From Spirogloea muscicola (Eukaryota > Streptophyta > Zygnematophyceae > Spirogloeales > Spirogloeaceae), in NCBI GenBank assembly GCA_009602725.1, contig WELB01000005.1, positions 736,366-800,365 on the forward strand: a stretch of 64,000 bases of DNA, in the 5' to 3' direction. The first letter of the stretch is position 1. Each line of letters starts with the position of its first letter. A program made the translations under genes and the position numbers. The notes beneath the pieces were generated by a model. The model searched no databases and had not been told where the DNA came from. It saw only the letters and a program-made list of their open reading frames with translations. Below, one piece after another: positions 8,446-21,000 of this stretch.

Positions 8446-11275
8446 TGTGGTAAATATGGGCTAGCAGCCATTACTGCTAAGTAATAAATGCGGAAGCGTC
8501 GAGGGTCGGTTAAGCCGAGGCTGAGTGAAAGCGTCTAGGCAGCAGCTGCAGCGGCGTGGGGAGCAGCAGAGGGCAAGGGAAACCGAGTCTGCGTGTGGAA
8601 AGGAAGCCTGAGTGTGGACGGGAACCCCAGCTCGACTGAGCTGGGTGGGGGCAAGTGCCCTCCTTTTGTGGGTGTCCGAGCCCCTGCACCAAGGGCGTCG
8701 GGTGCCCCGGGTCACCAAGGTCTGGTCACCAAAGGTCTGCGTCGTTCCCGGTCTGCCTCTCGTCTACCCTTGACCTACCCTGACCTGCGCACTGGTCAAC
8801 AGACCTGCCAAGACTGGCGGCCACGCCCTGCGGTGTCGACACTTGGCGGCTCCTCGCTGCGCTACGTAAGTACTGGGTAGTGCTGTACTCTACTTGGGTT
8901 GGGTTAGTAGTATGGCTTTCCATCAGCCAAGTCTACCTGTTAACCGTAGAGGTTTATTCCAGATCCAAAACACACCATCTTAGGCTGCTGGATGGAATGC
9001 TATTATGAATCTGCTCTAGGCTAGCCCTGAGGATGCAGGCCTCCTTCCCTAGCATGGGCAGGCCACATTCTTCCTTCCTAGTCTATGCCTGACTAGTTCG
9101 GAGGAAGCAGGCCTTCCTCCCGTCCATGGGCAGGCCACATTTGACCTCTTAGTCTTTGCCTGACTAGTCCTGAGGAAGCAGGCCGTCCTCCCGTCGATGG
9201 GCAGGCCACATTCAAACCTCCTAGTCGACGGTATCCACCTGCTTGTGGTAACAATTGGCCAATCCTTTTGGCCCGCAGCTCCCGAAGCTGCCTCGTTCCA
9301 GGGTAACCAAGTCGTCGCTGGTGCCTGAGCATGAGTTTGCTGCTCGCACCGCCTGCTGCCACAAAAGGCAACATCCTCCTTCATCTCCTTTACCCGGGGC
9401 CTGCTGTGCAGTATGAACTGCCGCTGCTATCGATATGCCACACCCAGCACCTTCTCCTCGATATGGTTCCAGCATTGCCCTCTCCTGAAGTTAAGTCAAT
9501 TCCCTTCTATGTCACCTGTTGACAGAAAGCAGGTTGTCGGAGATACCCAGTACCTGGTACATCTGAGCGGGGATGACTTCGGTCTTCTATCCTTGAACGA
9601 TGTGGCGCAGAACCACTGATCCAGTGGTTTCTTGCTGCGGCTTCAGCTGGCGCCCTGCAGCTCGGCGATGGCTTCTTGCTGCGCGTCTTCAGCTGGAGTC
9701 CCCCGGCCAAATCTGTGGCCTGGACCTGCACTTTAGCGGGTAGCTTCTTGCTGCGGCTCTGCTGCTGCTCTGCTCCGGCTCTGCTGCGGCTCTGCTGCTG
9801 CTCTGCTGCGGCTTTGCTGCGGCTCTGCTGCTGCTCTGCTGCGGCTCTAATGCTGCTCTGCCGCTGCTCTGCTGCGGCTCTGCTGCTGCTCTGCTGCTGC
9901 TCTGCTGTGGCTCTGCTGCTGCTGCTGCTGCCTTTGAGCGCGGCTCTCTCCCAGCTGGCGTACTTGCTCAGCTAACGCGGCCTGCTGCTCCGGCTGGCAC
10001 CCATTGTAGATGCCGAACAACTCCTCCTTCCAATCGTCAGAGTCGATTTTCTGGACCAGTCCTCTGGCCGCTGCCCCCAGTGCTGCTGTTCTGGTGCTGT
10101 TCAGCTCGCGTGCCCAGGCCAATCCTTTGGCTGGCTGCTTAGCTGGTGTGCCCTGCTGCCGCTGCTGCACCTAGTGACACTGGTTGAGCGCGGAGACCCC
10201 ATGGCCTCTCCTCTTGCACCTGCTGCAGACATCTGCACGATGGTCCTCCTTGGGCCTCCACCTGGATGATTACTGTAGTACGCTCACTACATCCGACCAT
10301 CCCTGCCGCATCGAGAGGAACAAAGGATGCATCCCCTCCTTGTTGAGTCTCCTCCTTGCTTGAGCTGCAGTGTGGCACCCCATGATGGCACCCTCACTCA
10401 GCTTAGCTTGCACTGCCGCTTCCGCTGCCGCCTCCTGGTTGACCGCAGCTGCCGCCTTCCTGGTGACAGCCCTGGAAGCCCTTCAGCAGCCGATGCTGCT
10501 GGTTCGGTTGCCGCAGCCGCCTCCTCGTCGTTGTCGAGAGGCGCTGTCGGAGGAACTTCTGCCTTGCCTTGCTGGTCAGCCTCTGCATGTTGACTCACCA
10601 CCTCCCGGAATCCAAGGGACTTCAGGTGGTACTCCATCACGAACCTCCAAGTTGAGATGTCGTTGCTGTCGAAGATCCACGCGTGCCTAACGATCGGCAC
10701 TCGCTTCCCCCTCCAATACCATGTGGTGAATATGGGCTCGCAGCCATTACTGCTAACCACTCATTGCGGAAGCGTCAAGGGTCGGTCAAGCTGAGGCTAA
10801 GTGAGAGCGTCTAGGCAGCGGCTGCAGCGGCGTGGGCAGCAGCAGAGGGCAAGGGAGACCGAGCCTGCGTGTGGAAAGGAACCCTGAGTGCGTAAGGGAA
10901 CCCCGGCTCGACTGAGCTGGGTGGGGGTAAGTGCCCTCCTTATGTGGGTGTCTGGGCCCCTGCGCCAAGCGCGTCGGGTGCCCCGGGTCACCAAGGTCTG
11001 GTCACCAAAGGTCTGCGTCGGTCCCGGTCTACCTCTGGTCTACCCTTGACCTACCCTGACCTGCGCGCCGGTCAACAGTGACCTGCCAAGACCGGCGGCC
11101 AGGCCCTGTGGTGCCGCCACTTGGCGGCTCCTCGCTGCGCTACACAACTACCGGGTAGTAGCTCTAATCTACCTGGATTAGGTTAGCACTATTATTTTCA
11201 TGGCACCATGGCTTACCATCTTCCATCAGCCAAGTCTACCTGTTAACCGTAGAGGTTAACCCCAGATCCACAGCA
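8446..11275 (-). mobile_element. Gag-only copia-like LTR element (TR-GAG/LARD type)
   Basis: Direct repeats of about 530-550 bases lie at 8446-8973 and 10722-11275. A perfect 5-base target duplication, CGCAC, is present at 8441-8445 and 11276-11280. On the reverse strand the primer-binding site is TGGTATTGGAG, next to the upstream LTR. The internal region is only about 1.75 kb. It begins with a copia-type gag start (ISTWRFVMEYHLKSLGF) and continues into a Gln/Ala/Ser-rich part (CTG repeats at about 9740-9930). No protease, RT or integrase is seen. Broken; the ends look intact. Confidence 0.75.
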
Positions 11276-11783
11276 CGCACGTGGGCCTCGGTGGCGCGGT
11301 GTCCACCCTGGCGCCTTGACACATCGGCCCCGGCAGCGGGGCCTTCACCTCGACAGGTCTGCCCTCGGGGCGGGCCTCATGCGGCCTGCCCCTCGGGGTG
11401 GGCCATGGAGCGACCCCATGCGCCCCCTGGAGGAGGGGCGGTACTAGGGATTCTGGGGGCAGAGACACGGACAGCAGTCCGGATTTGTGAAGCGTCGAGA
11501 GAGGCGCAGCCCTGCTGCTGCGCTTGCTGCCGCAGCCCGTCGCCGGCAGGACGCTGCCGACTAGCTGCGAGGCGTCCGTGGCCGGCCCTTGCTGGGGTAG
11601 CAGCGGGCTGGTGCTCGGGAGGTGGAGACGCCGCCTGACGGCGGCGCCCCAGGGCAAGACTTCCGCTGCGCGCTGATGCGCGGGTTTTTCACGGTGATAG
11701 GGGTTTGCTCCTAAATTCCTACGTCCGAACCCAATCAGGACCAGACAGCCTAAAGGCCTGTGTACGGGGGTCGGGTCACTACA

Positions 11784-14036
11784 TTTGGTATCAGAGGCTG
11801 TATTGTATATTGCAGGTCTTCACTTTTCACAGACTGATGATGCAAGGATCCTATAATTTTATGCTCCGACTTTCTTTGAGCGAGATGAATTTTGTCAGAA
11901 GTGGGACGTGGTACTGCAGTCGGGGCGGCAATCGCAATTGCTGCCGGCGCCTCGACTTCATCGGCATCGGCTGCCGAATAGTCCTAAGCAAGCGTACCAC
12001 GGTCTGCCGGCGGATAGCCCATCAAGAGTGGGAGGTGAAGCCGGCAGCCGCTGAGCGGCAAAGCTTATATGCTCCACCAAGCTCGGCTTTGTGCTCCAAT
12101 CTTGGACATTCTCTGCAGTTGCTCTTCTGCCATGCTGTATGGAGGTACGGGCAGCGCGCTGTCTCGCTTGCTCGCTTGCTGGTGCACCAGTTTTGCGGTG
12201 TCCAGCTATGCAGTATATTGAGATATGCTGACCATCGGAACCTGGTTGATCACTCGGAGTCTCCCTTGGAAGGCATGGAGTCGCGATACTCCAGTGCGCA
12301 CCCCAGCTGTAACGTTCCCTCCGTTTGGGAGTGCCAACGGTGCCGGTAACCTTACATGGTCGTGTCGTATCTGCCGCGTTTGAACGTCCCAAACGGTACG
12401 GGTAGCTCGGCTCCATCGTATGTTGCTTAGCACGGCCCGAGGCCCCCGTGCTGCGCCCCCGGCGCCGCCGGCCCGAGGCCCCGGTTCCGTACCGCACGTG
12501 CTCCGCCCCCGGCGTTGCGGCCTGAGGCCCCGCTTCCGTACCGCACGTGCTCCGCCCCCAGCGCCGCGGCCCGAGGCCCCGGTTCCGTACCACACGTGCT
12601 CCGCTCGAGGCGCCGCGACGCGCCGCCCGACGCGCCGCTTCGCGCCTCCTCGGAGCCGCCCGAGGCGCCGCGTCGCGCCGTCCGAGGCGCCCCGTCACGC
12701 CCCAGGGGCGCCACCTAAGGCGTCCCTCCATCTCTTACTGGTGCCACCTCAGGCGCCCCAAAGGCCTTCATAAGTGCTTGTCTGAAGCGCCGCGGTTGCG
12801 CTTCCTTGGTACCGCCAAGAGGCGCCGCTCCGCGCTCCCTTGGCGCCACCCTAGTCGCCGCGTCGTGCCGCCCGAGGCGCCGCGTCGCGCCGCCCGAGGC
12901 GCCGCGTCGCGCCCCCTTGATGCCGCACAAGGCATCCCGTCGTACCTCATTGGCTCTGCCAAGGCGCCCTTCGCGCCGTCCAATAGCGCCGCCTTCGCGC
13001 GCCGCTTTGCGCCTCCTTGGAGCCACCCAAGGCGCCGCTCCCCGTGTCCCCTTCGGCCCGCCCCTCTGGGGGAGGGCCTTGGGGGCGACCCTCGTCACAC
13101 CCTCGAGGGAGGGTGGCAGAGGAAACGCTATGAGTAGAGGGCCTTGGCCGGGCTCCCCAGTCCAACCAACGCCGAGAGAGACATGGCCCTGCTGCTGCCT
13201 AGCCAGCTCCGCTGCTGCCTGCTGCCGCCGCCGCCGCCACAGCTCTGCTGCTGCCGCCTGCTGCCCAGCCCGTCGCCGCAGCTCGTCGCTGCAGGCCCCG
13301 CCGGCTCTCTGTGAGTCTATGTAGAGTCACCGCACTAGGGCGGTGCCTCAGGGTAAGACTTCCGCTGCGCTCTATGCGCGTATGTGCGTTGGCGTTCTCC
13401 TATATGATGGTTGTCTCCTAAGCACCCTATGCTTCAATGAAAACCAGGACATTCTGACCCTAACTGTGTGATTAAGGACACGGATGCTACACCAGCCCTC
13501 CTCGGCCGGTTGCACAACCGACTGAAGTGGAGGCGTTCGCCAACGAGCTGGCACAACGACTCCGGACGGTACTCCGGACGACGGCCGGCCCTGGGGGCCT
13601 GGTCCTCCGGACGGCTTCGGCCCTGGTGGCCTGTCGCAGGAGGACTTTGGGCCGAGTCGCACTACTTGTGGAGCGTTTGGAGGCGAAAATGGCTATCGTA
13701 CCTGCCTCACACGCCTTGGGGGCGTTGTGCGAGGAGGTGCAGGCCACGCTCAATCGATTTGATACCGCTGAGCGTCGGCGTCGCAGGGCCTGGGCCCAAG
13801 TGCACTGGTTGCACGGGGTCCCCGGTGCATGGTTTGCACCACGCCCAGAGCCAGGCAAACACCCTTCACTGGTCGGATCGCCCGTCCGCACCCCGGAATT
13901 ACTCCGCCACATGGAGCCTGAGGGCCTCCAAGCCTGGCTGGACAACATCACGGATTGGCTCGTGCTATGCGGCACGGCCGAGGAGGCAAGAGCGGGTCTT
14001 GTCGCTGCACACCTGAGTGGCGCGCCTCACCAGTGA
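11784..14036 (+). mobile_element. Ty3/gypsy internal region: leader and gag, truncated
   Basis: The internal sequence follows the LTR ending at 11783. It is split by a solo LTR (12308-13491) and ends at 14036. The 13527-14036 part is Ty3-type gag: MEAFANELAQRLR, then GLQAWLDNITDWLVL, the same motif as the gag near 42.6 kb. Pol is absent. A broken, truncated relic. Confidence 0.7.
12308..13491 (+). mobile_element. Solo LTR, family E (long variant)
   Basis: The LTR starts TGTAACGTTCCC and ends GGATGCTACA. A perfect 5-base target duplication, CCAGC, lies at 12303-12307 and 13492-13496. At 1184 bases it is the longest copy of the family. The extra length is in a GC-rich array of GCGCCGCGTCGCGCC-like units (about 12420-13040). 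Confidence 0.85.
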
Positions 14037-14059
14037 TGGAACTCCGTTAAAAAGGAACA

Positions 14060-14165
14060 GCGCTTCCGATTTGATTGGTGGCTGTGAGAGGCCAGCCCAA
14101 TAGAATGTACAAGGTCGGGAGGGGCCGGATGGCAAGAAAAGCACCACTTCCGAGACGTATAACAC
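14060..14165 (-). repeat. LINE-like 3' tail
   Basis: On the reverse strand it reads GACCTTGTACATTC, then GGGCTGGCCTCTCACAGCC, which is the family hairpin. It directly follows the truncated gag, with no ORF part attached. Confidence 0.6.
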
Positions 14166-15025
14166 ATGGGAATTTCTATCGTTGGCTGCTTAAAATCCTA
14201 TACGCAAGCTTGGGGCTGGCTTGGATCTCATATCTGCTGTCAGCTGCCTTTGGGGCGCCAGCGAGGAGTCAGTGGGGCCGTCTTGCCATGGGTGTACAAG
14301 GTGATGTTCAGGCTTGCGGTGCGAAGCCCCTGACCCTTTGCGACTGTACTGAGGGCCACTTCCTTGTTGCCTGGTGCTCTTCTGTGTCTAGTACATTCGC
14401 ATGGCCATTGTTCCGCGCAAAAGATCGAAGCCTGACAAGCCTCCTCGAGGCGCGAATTGGGTTGCGACAGGCCTTCACCTTCTTCCTTCAAGCTCATTGT
14501 TGAAGTGGTGAAGCTCCCTGGGGTGGTGAAACCCATCACAAGACTGCGGCGATGGCGAGAGAGCCTTGACGGAGTTACAACATGGGGGCTGACTGGGAGC
14601 ATGAATGCTGTAGAAGGCGGGAGTGGTCAGCTGTCAGAACCGATAAGGCACAGTCCACATCTGCATTATCCTGATCGGCATCCAAATCGATGTCAAGGTC
14701 AAACTGCTCAGAAAGTGTTTCCAAATCTCGCTCAACTCCAGGAGAACTACTAAATATCACCAGATATTTTACAACTCTCTCTCATATCTCACAACTCTCT
14801 TGAGAGGCCAGCCCACCACGTAAACTTCAGCTTCTCCATGCCAACGTTTCAGCCTCCATTTCTCGTCTGCATATGCTGACAACAGTATAATAATTGCCCA
14901 TTTGCCTCTTACAGTCCTCTTATATCGAGCCTTCCGGCCCTCTCAGCCCCAATCTATCTGCCTCCGAGCCCACGCATGCAGTGGCTAGTGCCGCGATGCA
15001 AGGAGGCGAAACATGCTGACCATTC
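14166..15025. other. No recognisable gene
   Basis: There are open stretches on both strands (for example 14172-14500, +) but none has a recognisable motif. A short run after an ATG at 14400 (MAIVPRKRSKPDKPPRG) looks protein-like and could be the start of an old coding sequence. I cannot extend it. Confidence 0.4.
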
Positions 15026-15345
15026 GGAGAGGACGAGTTTTCACTCTTGCCAATCGACGTCCATGGGGCGTTCGGTCCTCAGTGGCTTGAGCCCCTGCAC
15101 CGGCTAGCGCGCACACCGATTTCCCGACAGTACGAATGGAAACAGGCAGACACGGCAGGCTCTCTCGCCTAGGCGTATCGCATGCGCCCATCAGTATCGC
15201 TGCCATAATCATGCACACGCGTTGATCTGCATACCGGTCGCGCTTTGGCTGCAGCCTCTGGATATAGACAGGCGACTCGCTACCTAGATGCTACTTTCTC
15301 TGACCTGCGGCTGCTCAACGAGGATCACCGAGTGGCCACTTGAGT
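15026..15345 (+). mobile_element. LINE-like relic: C-terminal nuclease-like domain
   Basis: Pieces in family order: LLPIDVHGAFGPQWLEPLHR, then a degenerate AYRMR, then DLHTGRALAAASGYRQAT, then SDLRLLNEDH in place of the usual terminus. They line up with the better preserved copy at 48.5-48.9 kb, with at least one stop and one frame change. An LTR starts at 15352. Confidence 0.65.
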
Positions 15346-15351
15346 CGCTGT

Positions 15352-16721
15352 TGTAACGTCCCGTCCCTATACACATAGTTAGGTGACCTGTTAGAACGTC
15401 CTCTTCGTGAATCGGACATAGGGCTATTTGGAGACAACCGCGTTACAGAGTGGAGCACCAGCGGACACAGAGCATACTCGCGCACACGGCGCAGTGGAAG
15501 TCTTACCCTGAGGCACCGCCAGAAGGTGGTGACTCTAACGAGGGCCAGTAGCTGTCCCCATACGGGGCGCAGCCATAGGACTTACAGAGTGACGGCGGGG
15601 CCCGCAGCGACGAGCTGCTGCGACGAGCTAAGCAGCAGGCGGCAGCAGCATCGCTGTGGCGGCTGCTGCAGCAGCAGGCAGCAGCAGCAGAGCTGTGGTG
15701 GCGGCTGCGGCAGCAGGCAGTAGCAGGGCTGTGCCTCTCTCGGTGTAAGGAACCTCGCCCTACATACGCAGTTAGGGTGAGCAGTCCTTCTTGAGTTCGG
15801 CTGTAGGGATTTAGGGACCAACCCACTACACAGGCAAAGCACTAGCGCATAGGCGCAGCGGAAGACAGGCCCCGTGGCGCCGCCGTCCGGCGGCGACTCC
15901 ACCTCCTGGGCGCAGACCAGCGCAGCAGGCCCGGCAGCAAGGTGCGGCGGCGGCTGCGGCGGCGAGCAGCGGCAAGGCTGCTCCTGGGCTTCACCGGCTC
16001 GAACTCTCCCCGAGCCTCAGTCCCCAAGGCTCTTCGTGCTTCCCCGTGCCACCCCCCCTCCAGGGGTGTGAGCGGGTCGCCCCAAGGCCTGCCCTTGCGG
16101 GCGGGCCCAAGGTCCCCCCTTGGCAGGGTGGAACCTGGCGAGGGATATTTTTGGGCGGGCGGGGCCCGCCTCTGGGCGGGCAACTTGCCCGGCAAGCCAA
16201 CCCGCCACCTGGCGGGCCCACTTGTCCCAAATAGCCGGTCATGAAATGCCAACAGAGCCATGTGGCTTAACCAAACGGCTGGTTCATTACACTTGGCGTC
16301 ACGGGTCCAACTCCCGAGTCTCGCGTCTGCCTACTACTGATAGCGTTCCGTCTGCCAGCCCTCCCCTGAGGGTGTGACGAGGGTTGCCCACAAGGTCCTC
16401 CCCCGGAGGGGCGGGCCTGACAAGGGCATACGACGAATCCAAGAAATTGGCGACCCAGGCCAGAAGCCTGGCGCACGAGTCCAAGAGACTAGCGCCAAGA
16501 AACTGGCGCACAAGGCCAAGAGAACTGGCCCACCCGAGCCAGCCCGACTGGGCGTGGGCCCGGGCCGTGCGCACGTGGCACGGAGCCCAGGACCAGGAAC
16601 CGTACTTAGCTGCACGTGGTGTAGCAAGTAAATGCAACGTTTGGTTCTCTCAAACGGTAGATACGATACGATCATGTAAGGTTACCGGCACTGTGGGCAC
16701 CAAAACAAAGGGAACGTTCCA
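15352..16721 (-). mobile_element. Family E LTR (3' LTR of a minus-strand Ty3 relic)
   Basis: The ends are TGTAACGTCC on the + strand and, from 16721 on the reverse strand, TGGAACGTTCCC. Next to it, at about 16722-16735, is a purine tract (reverse-strand GAGTGGGGAGGTA), and beyond that the chromodomain end of the element. It is interrupted by a solo family A LTR at 15744-16291. Confidence 0.7.
15744..16291 (-). mobile_element. Solo LTR, family A
   Basis: The + strand ends are TGTAAGGAACCTCG and GGTTCATTACA. The target duplication is ctcgg (15739-15743) and cttgg (16292-16296), one mismatch. It is the same family as the LTRs at 27642-28187 and 47565-48110. Confidence 0.75.
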
Positions 16722-18044
16722 TACCTCCCCACTCAGATGTTCACGTCCTCGAGAATAAGAAGGGAGCACTACAGGAGTTTGACCCATGGAAATCGAGCCC
16801 AGCGGGAAGACTAGACGACGGGGAGAAGAAGCATTGCCTCCTGTTAGATACGTAGGTACGAGGGAAGGACAACTGGCAAGATGACCGCATATTCCCATTG
16901 TGCTCAGGCCCGTAGCAGAGCCACTTGATGAGGTACTTACGGGACTTACGACGCCCACGGAGATTGTCCCGGTGTGAAAGAGCCTCTTCCACTTGAAACT
17001 CTTCGTCGTTGTCAAGAACGAGGGGAGGTGGGGGCGCTTGGACACGGCCATTCGTATGCTGTGGCTCGAGCTGAGACACGGAAATCCTTATGGATTCTCC
17101 GTTGTACCGGTGTATCAAGCTCATATGCGACCTTGCCGACCAGGCGCATTACACGAAAGGGTCCAACGTACTTTGGCAGCAACTTGTGCGTACCCACAGC
17201 CCGCAAGGCAAGGCACTTAGTGCTCAACAGCACTTGGGCACCCACGTCGAAGAACACATCCCTACGACGTAGATCAGCATACTACTTCTGCCGGTTCTGA
17301 GCAATTGCCGAGAACTGCTCAGCCTTCCGCTGAGCCTCCGGGAGGTCACCGGTAAAGTTTACTGCGGCCAGAACGCGCTCCGGCCTCCCCAAGTGCAAAG
17401 GTGATCAGGGACACTGCCATTCGGGAAGAAGTGTGTGTCTTTGGTAGAGTCATGAAAGGCGTTGTTCACAGCATACTCTGCTAGTATGTCATTCAAGTAT
17501 ACCAGTACAGAGTCATGCGATGGGGCCCAAAGACTCCCATTGTCACAGCCTGACACGGGGCTGGAAGTGTCCGAGCGGCGCACAACAAGCCGATTCCAGA
17601 GCTTGCCCAGGCGTGATACAAAGTTGGTGATAACCTCTTTACAAATCGGGGGAGCAAAACATACTTACTCTTCCCGAGACGATTACATAGATCAAAACAT
17701 GCGAGGCAGAGGGCACCGGTTCTTGACAGTGAGCTTGATTAGAGCCCGATGGTGGATGCACATCCGCTAATTACGACCAGGAAGCGGATAGGTGCATCAT
17801 ACAGCGACTAGGGAGCTCACTATTGCCGCACTTTGCACATCCGCCACTTGGGATTTCATATCTCAACACTCGAGAGTATACAGTTGATATAGAGGGCAGT
17901 ACGGCGGCAGAGCGCCGGACGTCCAGAGGAGTTCGGGAAATGCCGCACAAGTCCAAGGGACTTGTCTTACTGTCTATCCACCTGGTAAGATGACTAGGTA
18001 GACATATCTCGTGGGACTTGTGTTTAGCCGTGTGTTTGTTCGAA
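16722..18044 (-). mobile_element. Ty3/gypsy relic (reverse strand): chromodomain, integrase end, RT piece
   Basis: A reverse-strand chromodomain (LSHRDNLRGRRKSRKYLIKW, about 16920-16990) comes after an integrase C-terminal part (CLALRAVGTHKLLPKYVGPF, about 17140-17230; EYAVNNAFHDST, about 17440-17480). A short RT piece (about 17590-18000) adjoins it, so the middle of pol is missing. Heavily broken. Confidence 0.7.
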
Positions 18045-21000
18045 GGACCCAACCCCTAAGCGGACACTTAGGGGTCAAAATGTCCTTATTGCTTTCGGTC
18101 GCCGGGAGTTAGAGACAAACTCCCAGCACAGTGAAGCACCACGTGTACTACGCTGAATGTCTTGCCCTTAGACGCTGCCAACAGGCAGCGACTCACCTCT
18201 CAGGTTCGGGCCAGCGACTGTCTTCAAAGGAGCAGTCACAGTCTTACTCACAGGAGAGCCGGTGAAGTTCCGCAGCGACGGGATGCGGTGACGGGCTGCA
18301 GCAGCAGGCAGCAGCGGGGCTGCGTCGGCGGGCTGCTGCAGCAGGCGGCAGCAGGGCTGCGCCTTTCTCTCGCGGGCCTCACTGATCTTGACCGGGTGCC
18401 CCGAGTCTGGTCTCAGCCCTACTTATAGTGTGCTCCATGTGCCACCATCCCCAGGGGTCTCCGAGAGGCTCGCCTCAAGGCCCACCTTCCAGAAGGCGGG
18501 CCCGACAAAGGGATATTAGTGCGAGCGCAGGCCACGTGGCTTCCTTCTGGAAGCGGCCGCCTTCTGCGGCGCGGCGCCACCCTGAGGCGCCACCCTGCAG
18601 CGCCGCTATGCGCGGCACAGGCGCTTCGCAGCGTCGTAGGCTCGCCACACGTTTCGATGGCCGGTTCGAGAACCCGCTGAGGAGCTCCTCTCTAGGAGCC
18701 CATAATACGCCGCCTCTTTTGGAGGCGGCGCGCCTGCACGCACCTCGTCAGCAGGCGCGTCACACGGCGCGCGTTGCTCGCGCATCGCACGCGCGTCGCA
18801 CACGTCAGTCGCGCGCGCGTCTGTGGTCACACGTCAGCGCTTAAGTCGAGGTTAGCGTCCCGAAACGGCGGGGAATTCACGTTATTCCCCACTCAAGTAT
18901 TACGTCCTCGGGAACAAGGATATAAAAGCACGTACCCTAAGAGGTTGATTTCGACGGGACCGTGTTGTACTACGAGGCATAGGGGAGTGCCTCCGTGCAA
19001 GATATTTACGGAGAACGGCGCGATGATAGGCAAGTTTGGCCGTCGCTGCCAAGTATCGTGCTCAGGCCCATAGCCTAGTCACTTTAGCAGATACTCTCGC
19101 GACTTCCGTCGCCCGCGGAGTTTGTCGAGGTGAGACAAGATCTGCTTTACCTCATACTCCTTATCCGTAACAACAAGGGGAGGTGGGGGCAGTTGGATAC
19201 GGCCATCCGAACAAACGGTTCGAGCTGGGACACATGGATACTTTGTGGACTTCCATTGAACCCGTTGTATCCAGCTCATATGCGACCTTACCGACCAGGC
19301 GCACTACACAAAAGGGTGCAACCCACTTTGGCAGCAACTTTGGCGTACCTACAGCCCGCAAGGAGAGGTGCTTTTGCTTACGAGCACTTGAGCACCCACG
19401 TCGAAGGACACATTCCGACGACGTCGATCAGCAGACTCCTTTTGCCGTTGCTGGGCAATCTCCAAGCATTACCGAGCCCTTGCTGAGCTTCCAGGAGGTG
19501 ACCGATAGGCTTACTGCGGCCGATAAACATTCCCGCCTCCCCACCTGTGGAGGTGCCAGGGGATGCTGACCGTAATTAAGGAAGAAAGGCGTGTGCTTGG
19601 TGGACTTATGCAGCCATTGTTCACAGCATATTCTGCTGGAGCAAGATACCCATCCCCGTCACTTTGGCTGGGGTTCACAAAATGCCGTAACATGTCCTCC
19701 AATACCTGATTCATCCTTTCTGTTTGACCATCTGTTTGGGGTGGAAAGCCGTGGATAAGGATTGCTTAGTGCACCACGACATGACTGCTCCGATCAGCGG
19801 AGACCTCAAGAAGCACCCTCCACTTAAGGCTAGAATTTGCACGGGCCTCTACCCTCGGCTTAAGCTTTATTCTTGTACAAGCTCTGTAGCGTCTGAGAGA
19901 TTGTTGGGTTGGCTCACAATATCTGTGGCACTGAACAGCTCCCTTTATATTTCGCATACCCAAATGCCCACTACAGGGTGGCTCATGCATCTCTTGCATG
20001 CAAATACTTCGTAGGGCATTGCGGTCAGGAACTACAATGGCGTCCCCTTGCCACCAAAATTCTTGGTCAGACACAAGTAGGCGTGTATTGGTTGCGTCTG
20101 CAAACCACATGTCGGTGCCATACCCATCACGAATACGCACATACAGCTCAGAGAGCTTGGGGGGGACTGCCGAGCAGTTCTACGAGTAGGCCGCACGTCC
20201 GCGGTCTGAACCCCTGAACCGTACAAGACAGCCGCCACTGCAGCCCCTGCAATGTTGCGGCTCACCGGGTCCGCAACAGTTATCCTTCCAGGGCGGTACA
20301 GCCACTGGAAATGGAATGCTGTCAAGCACTCAGCCGACCTTGCTTGACGCCTGCTCAGATGTTGTTGTGTGCGAAAGTAGGTCGACGGGCAAAGATCCAT
20401 TACAATCGTAAATTCAACACCCTCGAGATAGCATCGCCACACACGTAGGGCGTGCACAACAGCAAGGAGCTCTTGCTCCCTCGTAATACAGTTGCGCTCT
20501 GCCGGACGAAGCAGGCGACTTTCAATGTTACGGGGTGACCCTCCTGCAAGAGAACGGCACCAACACCGATCAATGAGGCGTCACTTATAACTTCCAAAGG
20601 CACGCCTTCTCGAGGCAAGCCAAAACGAGCGGGTTAACCAGGACCCGTTTTATATCCTCGAATGCCTTTGGCACTCGAACGTCCACCCCAGGAGAAGTAA
20701 CTACGACTGAGCTTTGTCAGAGGTGATTCCACACTTCCGTATACTTGCAGGAACTTACGAGAGTAATTTGCGGAGCTCAAGGAATGCAATTGTGGCACAT
20801 TCCGTGGCTCCGGCCAGTCCTGTATTACTGCGGTCTTTATAAGGTCGACGCAAACCCCGTCTTTGCCCACAACATGCCTTAAGTATGTCAGCTCGGGCTG
20901 GTGAAATACACACTTAAACCTCTTGGCATACAATTGGTTTTCAGGTAGCAATTGCAGCACTTGCCGCAAGTGCCGCACGTGAACTTCAGCGTTCTACTTA

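Larger units (their letters stand above)
8194..11783 (+). mobile_element. LTR of a + strand Ty3 element, split by a copia-like insertion
   Basis: It begins TGTAACGTTCCCAC at 8194 and ends CACTACA at 11783. There it meets a primer-binding site TTTGGTATCAGAGG (11784-11797). The copia-like element at 8446-11275 interrupts it within its GC-rich part. The LTR also carries the 44-base minisatellite at 8280-8406. Confidence 0.7.

Noticed and set aside
9740-9930. CTG repeats as a microsatellite locus of host origin
   Set aside because: They code the Gln/Ala-rich part of the gag of the copia-like element on the reverse strand.
14172-14500. A possible membrane protein frame (FYRWLLKILYASLGLAWISY)
   Set aside because: Hydrophobic start but no conserved motif, no splice context, and it begins beside a LINE-like tail between relics.
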